From a virus, in the IMG/VR virus record IMGVR_UViG_3300031785_002134, positions 1 through 26,793 of that record: 26,793 bases of DNA; one strand, given 5' to 3'. How positions within the stretch are numbered: position 1 is the first letter of the stretch; every line of letters starts with the position of its first letter. A program made the translations under genes and the position numbers. The notes below the pieces were generated by a model. The model had not been told where the DNA came from and did not search any database. It saw nothing but the letters and a program-made list of their open reading frames with translations. This document shows, in pieces, positions 13,154 to 21,091 of this stretch.

Positions 13154-13900
13154 ATGAAATATTTTAAAGATTTTCAAGATATATTTTATACATTTGGTAA
13201 TGAAGCATTACCAACTTTAACTCAAGATATAACAAGATATGTAGATGTTATTGATCAAATAAAAGATGATATTGCATTTTTAACTTTTTATACTATTAGA
13301 GAAGGAACGAGGCCAGATCAATTATCAGTTCAGTTATATGATACACCTTTATTTTATTGGACTTTTTATTTGCTCAATGATGATATTAGACAACAAGGTT
13401 GGCCTTTAGATAATCATGATTTTCAAGTGTATATTAAAAAAATATTTCCTAATACAGTATTAACAACAAGAGAAAATATTTCAACTAAGTTTAAAGTTGG
13501 TCAAACAGTAAATGGTGGATTTAGTGGTGTTACTGGTAAAATTATAAGAAGAAATCTAGATTTAGGACAAATCGTGATTGAAGGAACTAAAAATTTTAGA
13601 CAAGCCGGTGAAACAATATCATCTACAAATTCAAGTGGAACAGTTGAATCTGTTAATATAATTTCGAGTTCTGCAGAACACTTAGCTGCAAACTATTATA
13701 CAGACACTAGCGGAGGAATTGTTGATCTTGGTGTAGATAAAACAACTGGCAATTTAATTGATCCTGGTGCAACAAAAAACGAAATAACCAATGAGCAATC
13801 TTACTTTAATGTAAATGAAAGTTTACGTCAAATAAAAGTAATAAGACCAAATCTAATAAATACATTAGTTACTAGTTATAAGAAAGCAATAAGACAATAA
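13154..13900 (+). CDS. 53: Baseplate wedge subunit (gp53)
   Basis: This is a 248-residue protein; T4 gp53 is 196. The N-terminus shows F-Y-T-I-R-E-G-T-R-P-D-Q-L-S, Y-D-T-P-L-F-Y-W-T-F-Y-L-L-N-D, and G-W-P-L, the pattern of the gp53 family (partner-binding domain also shared with LysM-like folds). The C-terminus has L-R-Q-I-K-V-I-R-P, matching the R-Q-I-K-I-I of T4. Residues about 115-175 form an inserted beta-rich segment (V-G-Q-T-V-N-G-G-F-S-G-V-T-G-K-I) that T4 lacks. It lies one base after gp48 and one base before the gp27-like gene. Confidence 0.85.
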   Translation: MKYFKDFQDIFYTFGNEALPTLTQDITRYVDVIDQIKDDIAFLTFYTIREGTRPDQLSVQLYDTPLFYWTFYLLNDDIRQQGWPLDNHDFQVYIKKIFPNTVLTTRENISTKFKVGQTVNGGFSGVTGKIIRRNLDLGQIVIEGTKNFRQAGETISSTNSSGTVESVNIISSSAEHLAANYYTDTSGGIVDLGVDKTTGNLIDPGATKNEITNEQSYFNVNESLRQIKVIRPNLINTLVTSYKKAIRQ

Positions 13901-13901
13901 A

Positions 13902-15254
13902 ATGAGTTATGAAGTTGAACAGCAAAGTGAGTATCAACTCGTATCTGCTATATTATCTAATAGCGAAAGAAACGCTGGTTTCGATCTTGAAATTAAAAAT
14001 ATTATTAGTTCGTTTCAAATATTTGAACATATTGAAAAACCATATTTAACTGCACAATTTGTGGTGGTTGACACTGCAGATCTAATACAAGACTATGATT
14101 TTCAAGGTGCAGAAAAAATAACAATTGAAATAATACAAGCTGAAGAACAGAATGAAGGTACACAAATAACTAAAGAATTTTTAGTTGATAGAATTGAAGA
14201 TACAACGAGAGCTGATGAAACAACTGATTCTTTAATATTTCATTGCATTGAATATCATGCTTTTAAATCATCATTACAAAATATTAGTAGATCATATACT
14301 GGATCAGTTGGTAATATAATATCAAAAATCTACAGTGAATATTTAGAAAGAGATGTTTTAACTATAGGAAAAGATGGTGTTGGAACTATTAAAGTTATAA
14401 TTCCAAACATGAATCCTATTGAAGCATCAATATGGCTTAAGAAAAGAGCAGTTAGTGATATAGGCATGCCATATTATCTTTATTCTGTTTTAGGCGTTGA
14501 TAATTTAATTATGAGAGATTTAGGTTCAATAATGACTGATCCAGTGGTAAATAAAAATGTTCCATTTATTTATGCACCTAGTTCAACTTCTTCATTACAT
14601 GGTATTCAAAAATATTATAATATTTTAAATTTTAAAATATCTGAAACTGAAGATTTACAATCATTAATTAATGATGGTTTAGTAGGTGGAGAATATTATT
14701 ATTATGATACTATGACGGCAGTGCCGTATAGAGTAAAACACGATGTTGAAAGTGTGTTTAAAGAAATATCCACACTAAACTTGCTTGGTGGTGATAATGA
14801 AAGGTTTGTTTATGCACCAGATTATAAATTAAAAGATAAAAAAATTTCTCAATATGAGTCACGTTCAATAACTCAAATGTCTTCAAGCGGAGCTTTTGAT
14901 AATGGCATTCGTAAATTTAAAAGTTATCAGCAAGAAAATAGTTCTGCAAATCATAGAAAAAAAGTAACTGCTAAATCTATGAAGTCTTTTCTTTCAAAGT
15001 CACCAATTGAAATTACTGTAAAAGGCAGAGAATTTTTAACAGGTGATGAAAACTATACAATAGGTAAAGTTATTAGAATTCTTTTTATAGATAATACCAG
15101 CACAAATGAAAATACTAATCAAATTTTATTTGACAGTAAAAAATCAGGTGATTATGTAATTTGTGCAGCAAAACATGTTTTTGATAATGACAAATATAAT
15201 ACTATATTATTATGTGGAAGACTTGGTAATCTTGAGAAAGAAGTATTATTATGA
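13902..15254 (+). CDS. Baseplate central hub protein (gp27-like)
   Basis: This is a 450-residue protein; T4 gp27 is 391. The N-terminal part (L-E-I-K-N-I-I-S-S-F-Q-I-F-E-H-I, then Y-L-T-A-Q-F-V-V-V-D) and the long segment A-S-I-W-L-K-K-R-A-V-S are typical of hub proteins in marine T4-like phages. The C-terminus has I-E-I-T-V-K-G-R. gp27 forms the trimeric ring that carries the gp5 spike. Position supports this, since the gp5 gene follows with a 4-base ATGA overlap. The direct match to T4 gp27 is weak, so the symbol is withheld. Confidence 0.75.
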   Translation: MSYEVEQQSEYQLVSAILSNSERNAGFDLEIKNIISSFQIFEHIEKPYLTAQFVVVDTADLIQDYDFQGAEKITIEIIQAEEQNEGTQITKEFLVDRIEDTTRADETTDSLIFHCIEYHAFKSSLQNISRSYTGSVGNIISKIYSEYLERDVLTIGKDGVGTIKVIIPNMNPIEASIWLKKRAVSDIGMPYYLYSVLGVDNLIMRDLGSIMTDPVVNKNVPFIYAPSSTSSLHGIQKYYNILNFKISETEDLQSLINDGLVGGEYYYYDTMTAVPYRVKHDVESVFKEISTLNLLGGDNERFVYAPDYKLKDKKISQYESRSITQMSSSGAFDNGIRKFKSYQQENSSANHRKKVTAKSMKSFLSKSPIEITVKGREFLTGDENYTIGKVIRILFIDNTSTNENTNQILFDSKKSGDYVICAAKHVFDNDKYNTILLCGRLGNLEKEVLL

Positions 15255-16093
15255 GTAGATTTTTTTATGGAGATCAAAATAGGTGGTTTGTGGGTTTAGT
15301 CATAGACGTAAATGATCCTTTAAAACTTGATAGAGTTAGAGTTCGTATTCAAGGAATACATACACATGACACTTCATTAATACCTAATTCTGATTTACCT
15401 TGGGCTCAAGTAGCAATACCAGTTACTGAAGGTGGTAGTTCGGGACTAGGTGCTAATTCTAGTTTAAAACCAAGAGCTCAAGTGTTTGGTTTTTTTCTTG
15501 ATGGAAAAGACTCTCAGCTACCTTTAATAATAGGATCTATACCTAAAATTGAATCTTATGCAAATCAAAGTGGTGATGCAATTGAAGGTTTACCAAGTTT
15601 AAATGATAAATCAGGAACTGGTGATATTGATTTAGACTTAGACGGAAATTCAAATATCGAAAAAGCATTTAATTTTTTTGTATCTGAAGAAGGCGGTAAT
15701 TATACAATGGAACAAGCATGTGGAATAATTGGAAATTTTTGTGTAGAATCTGGACCTAATTTAAATCCAAAGGCAGTTAATGCATCAGAAGGTTCAACTG
15801 GAATTGCACAATGGAATCCAGCTGCGGCAGCTGGCAATAGATTAGGACAATTAATAGATTATTCCAATAGACTTGGTTTAAATCATTTAACTTTAGGTGC
15901 ACAATTATTATTTACGAAGTATGAATTAGAAACGTTTAATTATTTAGGCGATGGTCCATTAAGAAAAACAGATAATGTAAAAGATGCAACGATTGTTTTT
16001 CAAGATTCATATGAAAGACCAAATAAAGCCGCAGCAAATACTCAAAAAAGAATCAACTATGGTAAAGAAATATTTGATAAGTTAGTAGGATAA
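15251..16093 (+). CDS. 5: Baseplate hub OB-fold plus tail lysozyme (gp5-like, lacking the beta-helix)
   Basis: This is a 280-residue protein with two domains. Residues 1-105 form the gp5 OB fold: F-Y-G-D-Q-N-R-W-F-V-G-L-V, then D-R-V-R-V-R-I-Q-G-I-H, and F-G-F-F-L-D-G-K. Residues about 133-280 resemble the phage tail lysozyme family (Phage_lysozyme2): Y-T-M-E-Q-A-C-G-I-I-G-N-F-C-V-E-S, with E166 as the likely catalytic acid, then G-I-A-Q-W-N. It would cut peptidoglycan as the tail tube enters. T4 gp5 is 575 residues and ends in a triple beta-helix; that part is missing here and appears as a separate gene about 2.2 kb downstream. It overlaps gp27 by four bases. Confidence 0.88.
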   Translation: MSRFFYGDQNRWFVGLVIDVNDPLKLDRVRVRIQGIHTHDTSLIPNSDLPWAQVAIPVTEGGSSGLGANSSLKPRAQVFGFFLDGKDSQLPLIIGSIPKIESYANQSGDAIEGLPSLNDKSGTGDIDLDLDGNSNIEKAFNFFVSEEGGNYTMEQACGIIGNFCVESGPNLNPKAVNASEGSTGIAQWNPAAAAGNRLGQLIDYSNRLGLNHLTLGAQLLFTKYELETFNYLGDGPLRKTDNVKDATIVFQDSYERPNKAAANTQKRINYGKEIFDKLVG

Positions 16094-16094
16094 T

Positions 16095-18254
16095 ATGTCA
16101 ACTTTAGTAACAGAAACTTCAAGCCCAGTAAAATTAGAACCCGGTAGTTTTATTATTGATGTATATGATAGACAATATTGGGATCCTGAATATTACAAAG
16201 TAATACTTAAAGAACAAGGTCCAAAGTTCAGAGAATTTGCATTGCAAGAGATGGTTCATTATAATTTTAATGAAACCACTGGTGTTATAACATTTACAGG
16301 TGATTATGGAGAAGTTAGGATTGAATATCAAGAGCCATTAGATTTAAGTAATTACGGTGTAGGTGCTGTTCCTCAAAATAAAGTTAACAGTGATGTTAAA
16401 AGATCAAGAAAATTAAATGTAAATGAAACTAATATTGTAGAAGATCAACAAGCGAATAAAATTAGTAATGAAGGTTCTATTATTGGTAATTTTAATGAAG
16501 TAAATGGATTTAAATCATTATCATCATTTTCAAAAGAAGGTGAGGCAATAACAAAAAAGATTATGCCAGTTAAATTAACGAGTTCTGCTGGTGATGGTAG
16601 TTTAAAATCAATAAGCACAAATGTAAGCAAACTTACTAATATTTTTGGTGAAGCTCCAGTGGCAGATGCAACTGGCACACTTAAAAAAATTATTACTAGC
16701 GGTGCACCACAATCTTTGATGAAACAGATGCAAAAAAATTTTTCAAGTTTACCAATACAAAAAATAAGAACATATGCTTCAAATATTTCTATAAGTCCGT
16801 CAACTACAATAGAATCTCTTAAACCTGAAAAAGATCCTTCAAGAATTTCAATTGAAACAGTGTCTAAAATTTATAAAGATAAACTAAAACTTAAACTTAA
16901 TAGTGGAGGATTTGATTTAAATCCACTTGGTGCATTTCCTGGATTAGGAAGAAGTAAACAAAATCTTGCCGGTCAATTTATAGGATCAATATTAAATAAA
17001 ATAGGAAGTTTTTTTGGAAACATATTAAGCGGTATTAAAGTTTTTGATAATCCTACACCAACTATAACTGATTCTTTTGGTGGAAATGTAAAAGATCTTA
17101 TCGAAGTAGGAGGTGCAAGAACTAATATATCAAACTATATGACAAAAGGAAACTTAGTTGATATAAAGCCACCGAAAATTGAATATGTTTTACAAGATCA
17201 AAATGCATTCTTAGGCTATGCTACACCAGAAACTTATAAGTTTACATTTGTTAATTCTACTGAAGAACTTATAACAGAATTTAAGCAATGTTCAAGAGGT
17301 CCAACATCAACATCTGATGATGCAATAGGAGGTTTATTTGTTTATGCTACTAAAAAATTTACTGGACCTCCAGAAAAAGCAAATGCAGAAGCATTACAAA
17401 ATGGTGTTAAAGATGTTTTTTTAAGAATTGTAACAAAAGAAATAGAAGAAACAAACTCAGCCGCAGAAGGTAAGACAGCGGCTGAAACTGCTCTTGATAG
17501 AATAAGTATAAATCCAAATGAATATGGTATTAACTCACACTATTTAATATTAACAGATGGTAGTTTACAGAGAGGACGGCCAATTGATAAGCCAAGGTCC
17601 TCTGTTTCACATCCAAGATTTAGTAAAACAGGAATACAATTATCTTTCATATCAGGTGGAAAAATACCTAATAGTAAAATGTTTGAAACTTATGATAGAT
17701 TTTTGAAAGCTTGGTTTACTGTTTTTCCAGATTGTGGTGTTTATGACAACAATGAAGCAAATCCTGAAGATTCACCGAATCTTTTTGATGTAAGACAATC
17801 AGTAATATCAAAATATAATTTTGTTTATCGTTATGATGACTTATCTGAATTTGATGAATTTCCAACAAAAGTAGAAAGAGTAATTACTAAGCCTAAAACT
17901 GTTGCAATTACAAGTTCAACTATATCAAAACCAATATCTTTTGCAGAAGCAAATAAAAGAATAAATGATTTAGTAGAAAGTAAACAGTTTAATAATGATT
18001 TTAATAGTGCCATAAATAAAGCAGGTGCCACATTATCTCAACTAAACGGAGAAGATAGAGACTCTATAGCGATAAAATATGGTGCAGAAAATTTAGAGTC
18101 AGGTGATTTAAAAGCAAAAATGGATGCTGATTATAAAATTTTTCAAAACGGAATGAAAGAAAAAAATAAAGAGCTTAATAATATTATTGGCAAATTGAAT
18201 ACAAACGACAGAACAGTTAAATCGTTCGGTTTTACTTTAAATAGGAGTAAGTAA
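16095..18254 (+). CDS. Large baseplate protein with an amidase-like domain
   Basis: This is a 719-residue protein. Residues 1-90 form a beta-rich N-terminal domain. Residues 100-350 are low-complexity and Ser/Lys-rich. Residues about 372-570 resemble an N-acetylmuramoyl-L-alanine amidase (Amidase_2/PGRP) domain, with S-H-Y-L-I-L-T-D-G-S-L-Q-R-G-R-P-I-D (H482) and S-H-P-R-F-S (H506). The first zinc-ligand histidine expected in the I-V-V-H-x-T motif seems replaced by Y417 (L-F-V-Y-A-T-K). The C-terminal 150 residues are helical. The gene sits between the lysozyme and the beta-helix spike genes, and its final base overlaps the next start. I infer a hub-associated peptidoglycan-contacting protein, possibly without catalysis. 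Confidence 0.65.
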   Translation: MSTLVTETSSPVKLEPGSFIIDVYDRQYWDPEYYKVILKEQGPKFREFALQEMVHYNFNETTGVITFTGDYGEVRIEYQEPLDLSNYGVGAVPQNKVNSDVKRSRKLNVNETNIVEDQQANKISNEGSIIGNFNEVNGFKSLSSFSKEGEAITKKIMPVKLTSSAGDGSLKSISTNVSKLTNIFGEAPVADATGTLKKIITSGAPQSLMKQMQKNFSSLPIQKIRTYASNISISPSTTIESLKPEKDPSRISIETVSKIYKDKLKLKLNSGGFDLNPLGAFPGLGRSKQNLAGQFIGSILNKIGSFFGNILSGIKVFDNPTPTITDSFGGNVKDLIEVGGARTNISNYMTKGNLVDIKPPKIEYVLQDQNAFLGYATPETYKFTFVNSTEELITEFKQCSRGPTSTSDDAIGGLFVYATKKFTGPPEKANAEALQNGVKDVFLRIVTKEIEETNSAAEGKTAAETALDRISINPNEYGINSHYLILTDGSLQRGRPIDKPRSSVSHPRFSKTGIQLSFISGGKIPNSKMFETYDRFLKAWFTVFPDCGVYDNNEANPEDSPNLFDVRQSVISKYNFVYRYDDLSEFDEFPTKVERVITKPKTVAITSSTISKPISFAEANKRINDLVESKQFNNDFNSAINKAGATLSQLNGEDRDSIAIKYGAENLESGDLKAKMDADYKIFQNGMKEKNKELNNIIGKLNTNDRTVKSFGFTLNRSK

Positions 18255-19660
18255 TGGGTGAAGGAGATAATTTAACTAATAGTCAAGTAGAATCAATTAA
18301 AAATCCTGGTGACGGTCGTTCTGATCCTGATAAACAATTTCCAAAAAAAGAATATGTTGGAATTTCATCAGTAAATAATATCGCTCGTGGTACAAGAGTA
18401 TCAAATGTTTACATCGGTGGTAGTGTACCTGATGTAAATTTAGAGTTAAATAATGAACCTTCTACACAATATCCTGAAAATCAAGTTAAACAAACTGCTT
18501 CTGGTCATATAATTGAATATGATGATACTAATGGTAGAGAACGTGTAATGATAAGACACAGAACTGGATCAGGTGTCGAGATGAGAGCTGATGGTTCTGT
18601 AATATTTAGCTCAACAAATAATACTTTAAGAATAGTTGCAGCTAATGAAAAAGTCATTGTTGAAGGAGACGGTGAAGTCGTATATAATGGTAACTTAAAA
18701 ATGAGAGTTGCTGGTGATTTTGATTTAGAAGTAGGTGGTGATTTTAATGTTAATGTAGTAGGAAATAAAGAAGAAATAGTTAAAAGCTCTTATATAGAAT
18801 CAATAACAAAAAATAAAACTTTGACTGTCGGAGAAAATAAAGCAGAAACCATTTTAGGTGTAGATACATTAACAGTATTAAGTGATAAAAATGAAATTGT
18901 AAAAGGTAATTATGAAACAAACGTTGAAGGTATAGTTGAAATTGATGCTGGTGGAAAACTAATAATGTCAAGTGAAAATAAAACTATTTTGACATCACCT
19001 AATATGAATATATCTGCAAAAAATTTATCTGTCATAGGTGACAGTGGAACAGTCGGTGGACATGAAATTGTGTATTACGGTAAAACCGCTCATATACCGA
19101 GAGTTAATTCAACATCAATACATGCATCACAAGGTGTCATAGCTGATGTTGGAATGACTGCACCAACATTTAACGGTAATTTATCTGGTAATGCAAGTAC
19201 TTCAGGAAAAACTGCTGTGGCAACTGCATTAGGAGTAGGAGCTGGAAGTACACAAGCCACAGTAACTTTTACTGAAGCAACAAATAAAACAACTGATGAG
19301 CCTAATACTTCGGTATTAGCATCAGTTATGTCAGATCCAGAGTACGGTGTTAGACAAATTGAAATTGATACATTTGATGATTTAAAATTTTCAGTTAACA
19401 GAAGTAGAAATTATGGTGGAATAACAGTAAACGACTTAACTACAAAAAGTGTAAGATCAAAATTAAGAGATCCAAATACTATATCGAATGAAACATTTAT
19501 TGGTGAAATTGTTTCTGAAGGATTAGTATCAAAAGATTTTGCTAATGCGATACCTCCAAAATTCGGTAAAGCCGTAAGTGTAGATGATAAGTCACAAAGA
19601 GGAGTAGAACCACTAGGTCCATCAAATCCAAAATCAAAGGTATTTCAACATGGCACTTAA
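18254..19660 (+). CDS. Membrane-piercing spike, gp5C/VgrG-like beta-helix protein
   Basis: This is a 468-residue protein. Residues about 80-110 (S-G-H-I-I-E-Y-D-D-T, then E-R-V-M-I-R-H-R-T-G-S-G-V-E-M) match the entry to the gp5/VgrG needle. From there to about 290, short repeating beta strands (for example V-A-G-D-F-D-L-E-V-G-G-D-F-N-V-N-V-V-G-N) are typical of the triple-stranded beta-helix. The last 140 residues are a separate, non-repetitive region that I do not recognise. In T4 this needle is the C-terminal part of gp5; here it is its own gene. It overlaps the next gene by 11 bases. Confidence 0.8.
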   Translation: MGEGDNLTNSQVESIKNPGDGRSDPDKQFPKKEYVGISSVNNIARGTRVSNVYIGGSVPDVNLELNNEPSTQYPENQVKQTASGHIIEYDDTNGRERVMIRHRTGSGVEMRADGSVIFSSTNNTLRIVAANEKVIVEGDGEVVYNGNLKMRVAGDFDLEVGGDFNVNVVGNKEEIVKSSYIESITKNKTLTVGENKAETILGVDTLTVLSDKNEIVKGNYETNVEGIVEIDAGGKLIMSSENKTILTSPNMNISAKNLSVIGDSGTVGGHEIVYYGKTAHIPRVNSTSIHASQGVIADVGMTAPTFNGNLSGNASTSGKTAVATALGVGAGSTQATVTFTEATNKTTDEPNTSVLASVMSDPEYGVRQIEIDTFDDLKFSVNRSRNYGGITVNDLTTKSVRSKLRDPNTISNETFIGEIVSEGLVSKDFANAIPPKFGKAVSVDDKSQRGVEPLGPSNPKSKVFQHGT

Positions 19661-20582
19661 AGTAGATTTATTACCAGAATCTCAATATGATCCAACTTGG
19701 CAGAATAAGAATATTTCTGGCAGAACAAGATTATCTCAAAGCACAACATTGTCAAAATTTTTTGGTAGTTATAGTGATCCAAATATTTTAAGTCACTTAA
19801 GTAATTCAGATAAAATATTATTAGCAAAACAATATTACTTACACGCACAAGTACTTCAACTTGTTAATTCTTCGCCTGGATTAAAAGGTGCAAAAGGATT
19901 TGAAAAATTTAGAATGATAGTATCAGAAGGATATTATAGAGAAGGTCCTAATGAAGATTTAGATGTTACTGATGGTATAAATTATTTAAAAACAAATGGT
20001 AGAGCAGTTGTTTACGAATTGATTGGACAAGATGGAAAGATAGCTTTTGATAAAACATTTGATTTAGCTGTTTATTTAAAAAACAACATTGAATACGATA
20101 AATTAATTTTAAATTATGATAGTTATAATCCAGATGGAACATTGCACGTTGATATAATTTTAATTATGCCTGAAATTATTTCTCCATGGACTGTTACATA
20201 CAATAATATATTGGAAACACGTTTTAACAATTCAGTTCAAGCAACAGGTGAATTATTAGAAATTGGTGAAGAAGAAGAAGTTGAAGAAACTGCAGCTGAA
20301 CCATTAGATGAAAGTAAACCATTTGCAGTATTTGGAACAAGTAATTTTGGCTCAACTGCAGGTAAAAAAGGTTATTTTTATCCACTGTATACACAAAAAA
20401 GTAAGATTAGGGAATCAAGTCATATTCATACATTTATAGAATTACCTGGGATTACTTTTTATATGCCGTTATCAAATCAAAACCACTATATGCCTAGTTA
20501 TAATCCTAACTTATATAATTTATATCCGTCGGCTTCAAGTGAATCTTCTAGTGCATCAACAAGCGGTGCAGGTGAATACTGA
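19650..20582 (+). CDS. Baseplate-region protein with a degenerate M15-peptidase-like domain
   Basis: This is a 310-residue protein. Residues about 33-172 have the layout of an M15-type D,D-carboxypeptidase: T-L-S-K-F-F near the start, an I-V-S-E-G-Y-Y-R turn, N-G-R-A-V-V-Y-E-L, a helix with L-A-V-Y-L-K-N-N-I-E-Y-D-K-L-I-L, and L-H-V-D-I (H166). Active enzymes have H and D ligands in the S-x-H-x-x-G-x-A-x-D motif; both seem missing here. Residues 206-213 are a run of Glu. The C-terminal 25 residues are Ser-rich. It follows the spike gene and precedes a late promoter. A structural role with peptidoglycan binding is possible. The domain call is tentative. Confidence 0.5.
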   Translation: MALKVDLLPESQYDPTWQNKNISGRTRLSQSTTLSKFFGSYSDPNILSHLSNSDKILLAKQYYLHAQVLQLVNSSPGLKGAKGFEKFRMIVSEGYYREGPNEDLDVTDGINYLKTNGRAVVYELIGQDGKIAFDKTFDLAVYLKNNIEYDKLILNYDSYNPDGTLHVDIILIMPEIISPWTVTYNNILETRFNNSVQATGELLEIGEEEEVEETAAEPLDESKPFAVFGTSNFGSTAGKKGYFYPLYTQKSKIRESSHIHTFIELPGITFYMPLSNQNHYMPSYNPNLYNLYPSASSESSSASTSGAGEY

Positions 20583-20592
20583 TGTTTTTATG

Positions 20593-20600
20593 TATAAATA
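20593..20600 (+). promoter_or_regulatory. T4-type late promoter before gp25
   Basis: TATAAATAGA lies 17 bases before the gp25 ATG, with a TAAGGAAG ribosome site between. The wider block TTTTTATGTATAAATAGA (starting at 20584, one base differing) is nearly identical to that before the gp10-like gene. Confidence 0.85.
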
Positions 20601-20617
20601 GACCATAAGGAAGTACT

Positions 20618-21091
20618 ATGGCAACTAGAGTTTTTTCAAATGAAGATGGAAACCCAAATTCAAAAAGCATAATTGTTTCTAGAACAAAAGAAAATAAGGA
20701 TATTGATTTAAGCTTTACTTCAAAATTTATTGGAACAGATAAATCAGGTAATGTTATCAATGGTGATATTTTCAAGAAAACTAATGCAGCAGCGGTTAAA
20801 CAAGCTGTTAGAACTTTGTTATTAACAAATTATACCGAAAGACCTTTCATGCAGAGGTTTGGGGGAAACCTTTCAGATATGCTTTTTCGATTAAGTACAG
20901 AAGTAGATGATGCAAATTTGGAAGGTAGGATAATAAATTCCATTGAAAATTATGAACCAAGAGCGCAAATATTAAATATCAATTCAGTTATAAGTGCAGA
21001 TCAAAATGAAGTTAGAGTTACAGTTACATTTTTAATTTTAAGCACATTACAAACTGAAAGTGTAGAAATAAATTTAACAAGGTTAAGATAA
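20618..21091 (+). CDS. 25: Baseplate wedge subunit (gp25)
   Basis: This is a 157-residue protein; T4 gp25 is 132. The conserved core is clear: V-K-Q-A-V-R-T-L-L-L-T-N-Y-T-E-R-P-F, then F-G-G-N-L-S-D-M-L-F, and I-E-N-Y-E-P-R-A-Q-I with the family EPR triad. gp25 joins gp6 and gp53 in the wedge core and starts sheath assembly. A short N-terminal extension is present relative to T4. It begins a new transcript from the late promoter at 20593 and ends directly before gp6. Confidence 0.95.
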   Translation: MATRVFSNEDGNPNSKSIIVSRTKENKDIDLSFTSKFIGTDKSGNVINGDIFKKTNAAAVKQAVRTLLLTNYTERPFMQRFGGNLSDMLFRLSTEVDDANLEGRIINSIENYEPRAQILNINSVISADQNEVRVTVTFLILSTLQTESVEINLTRLR

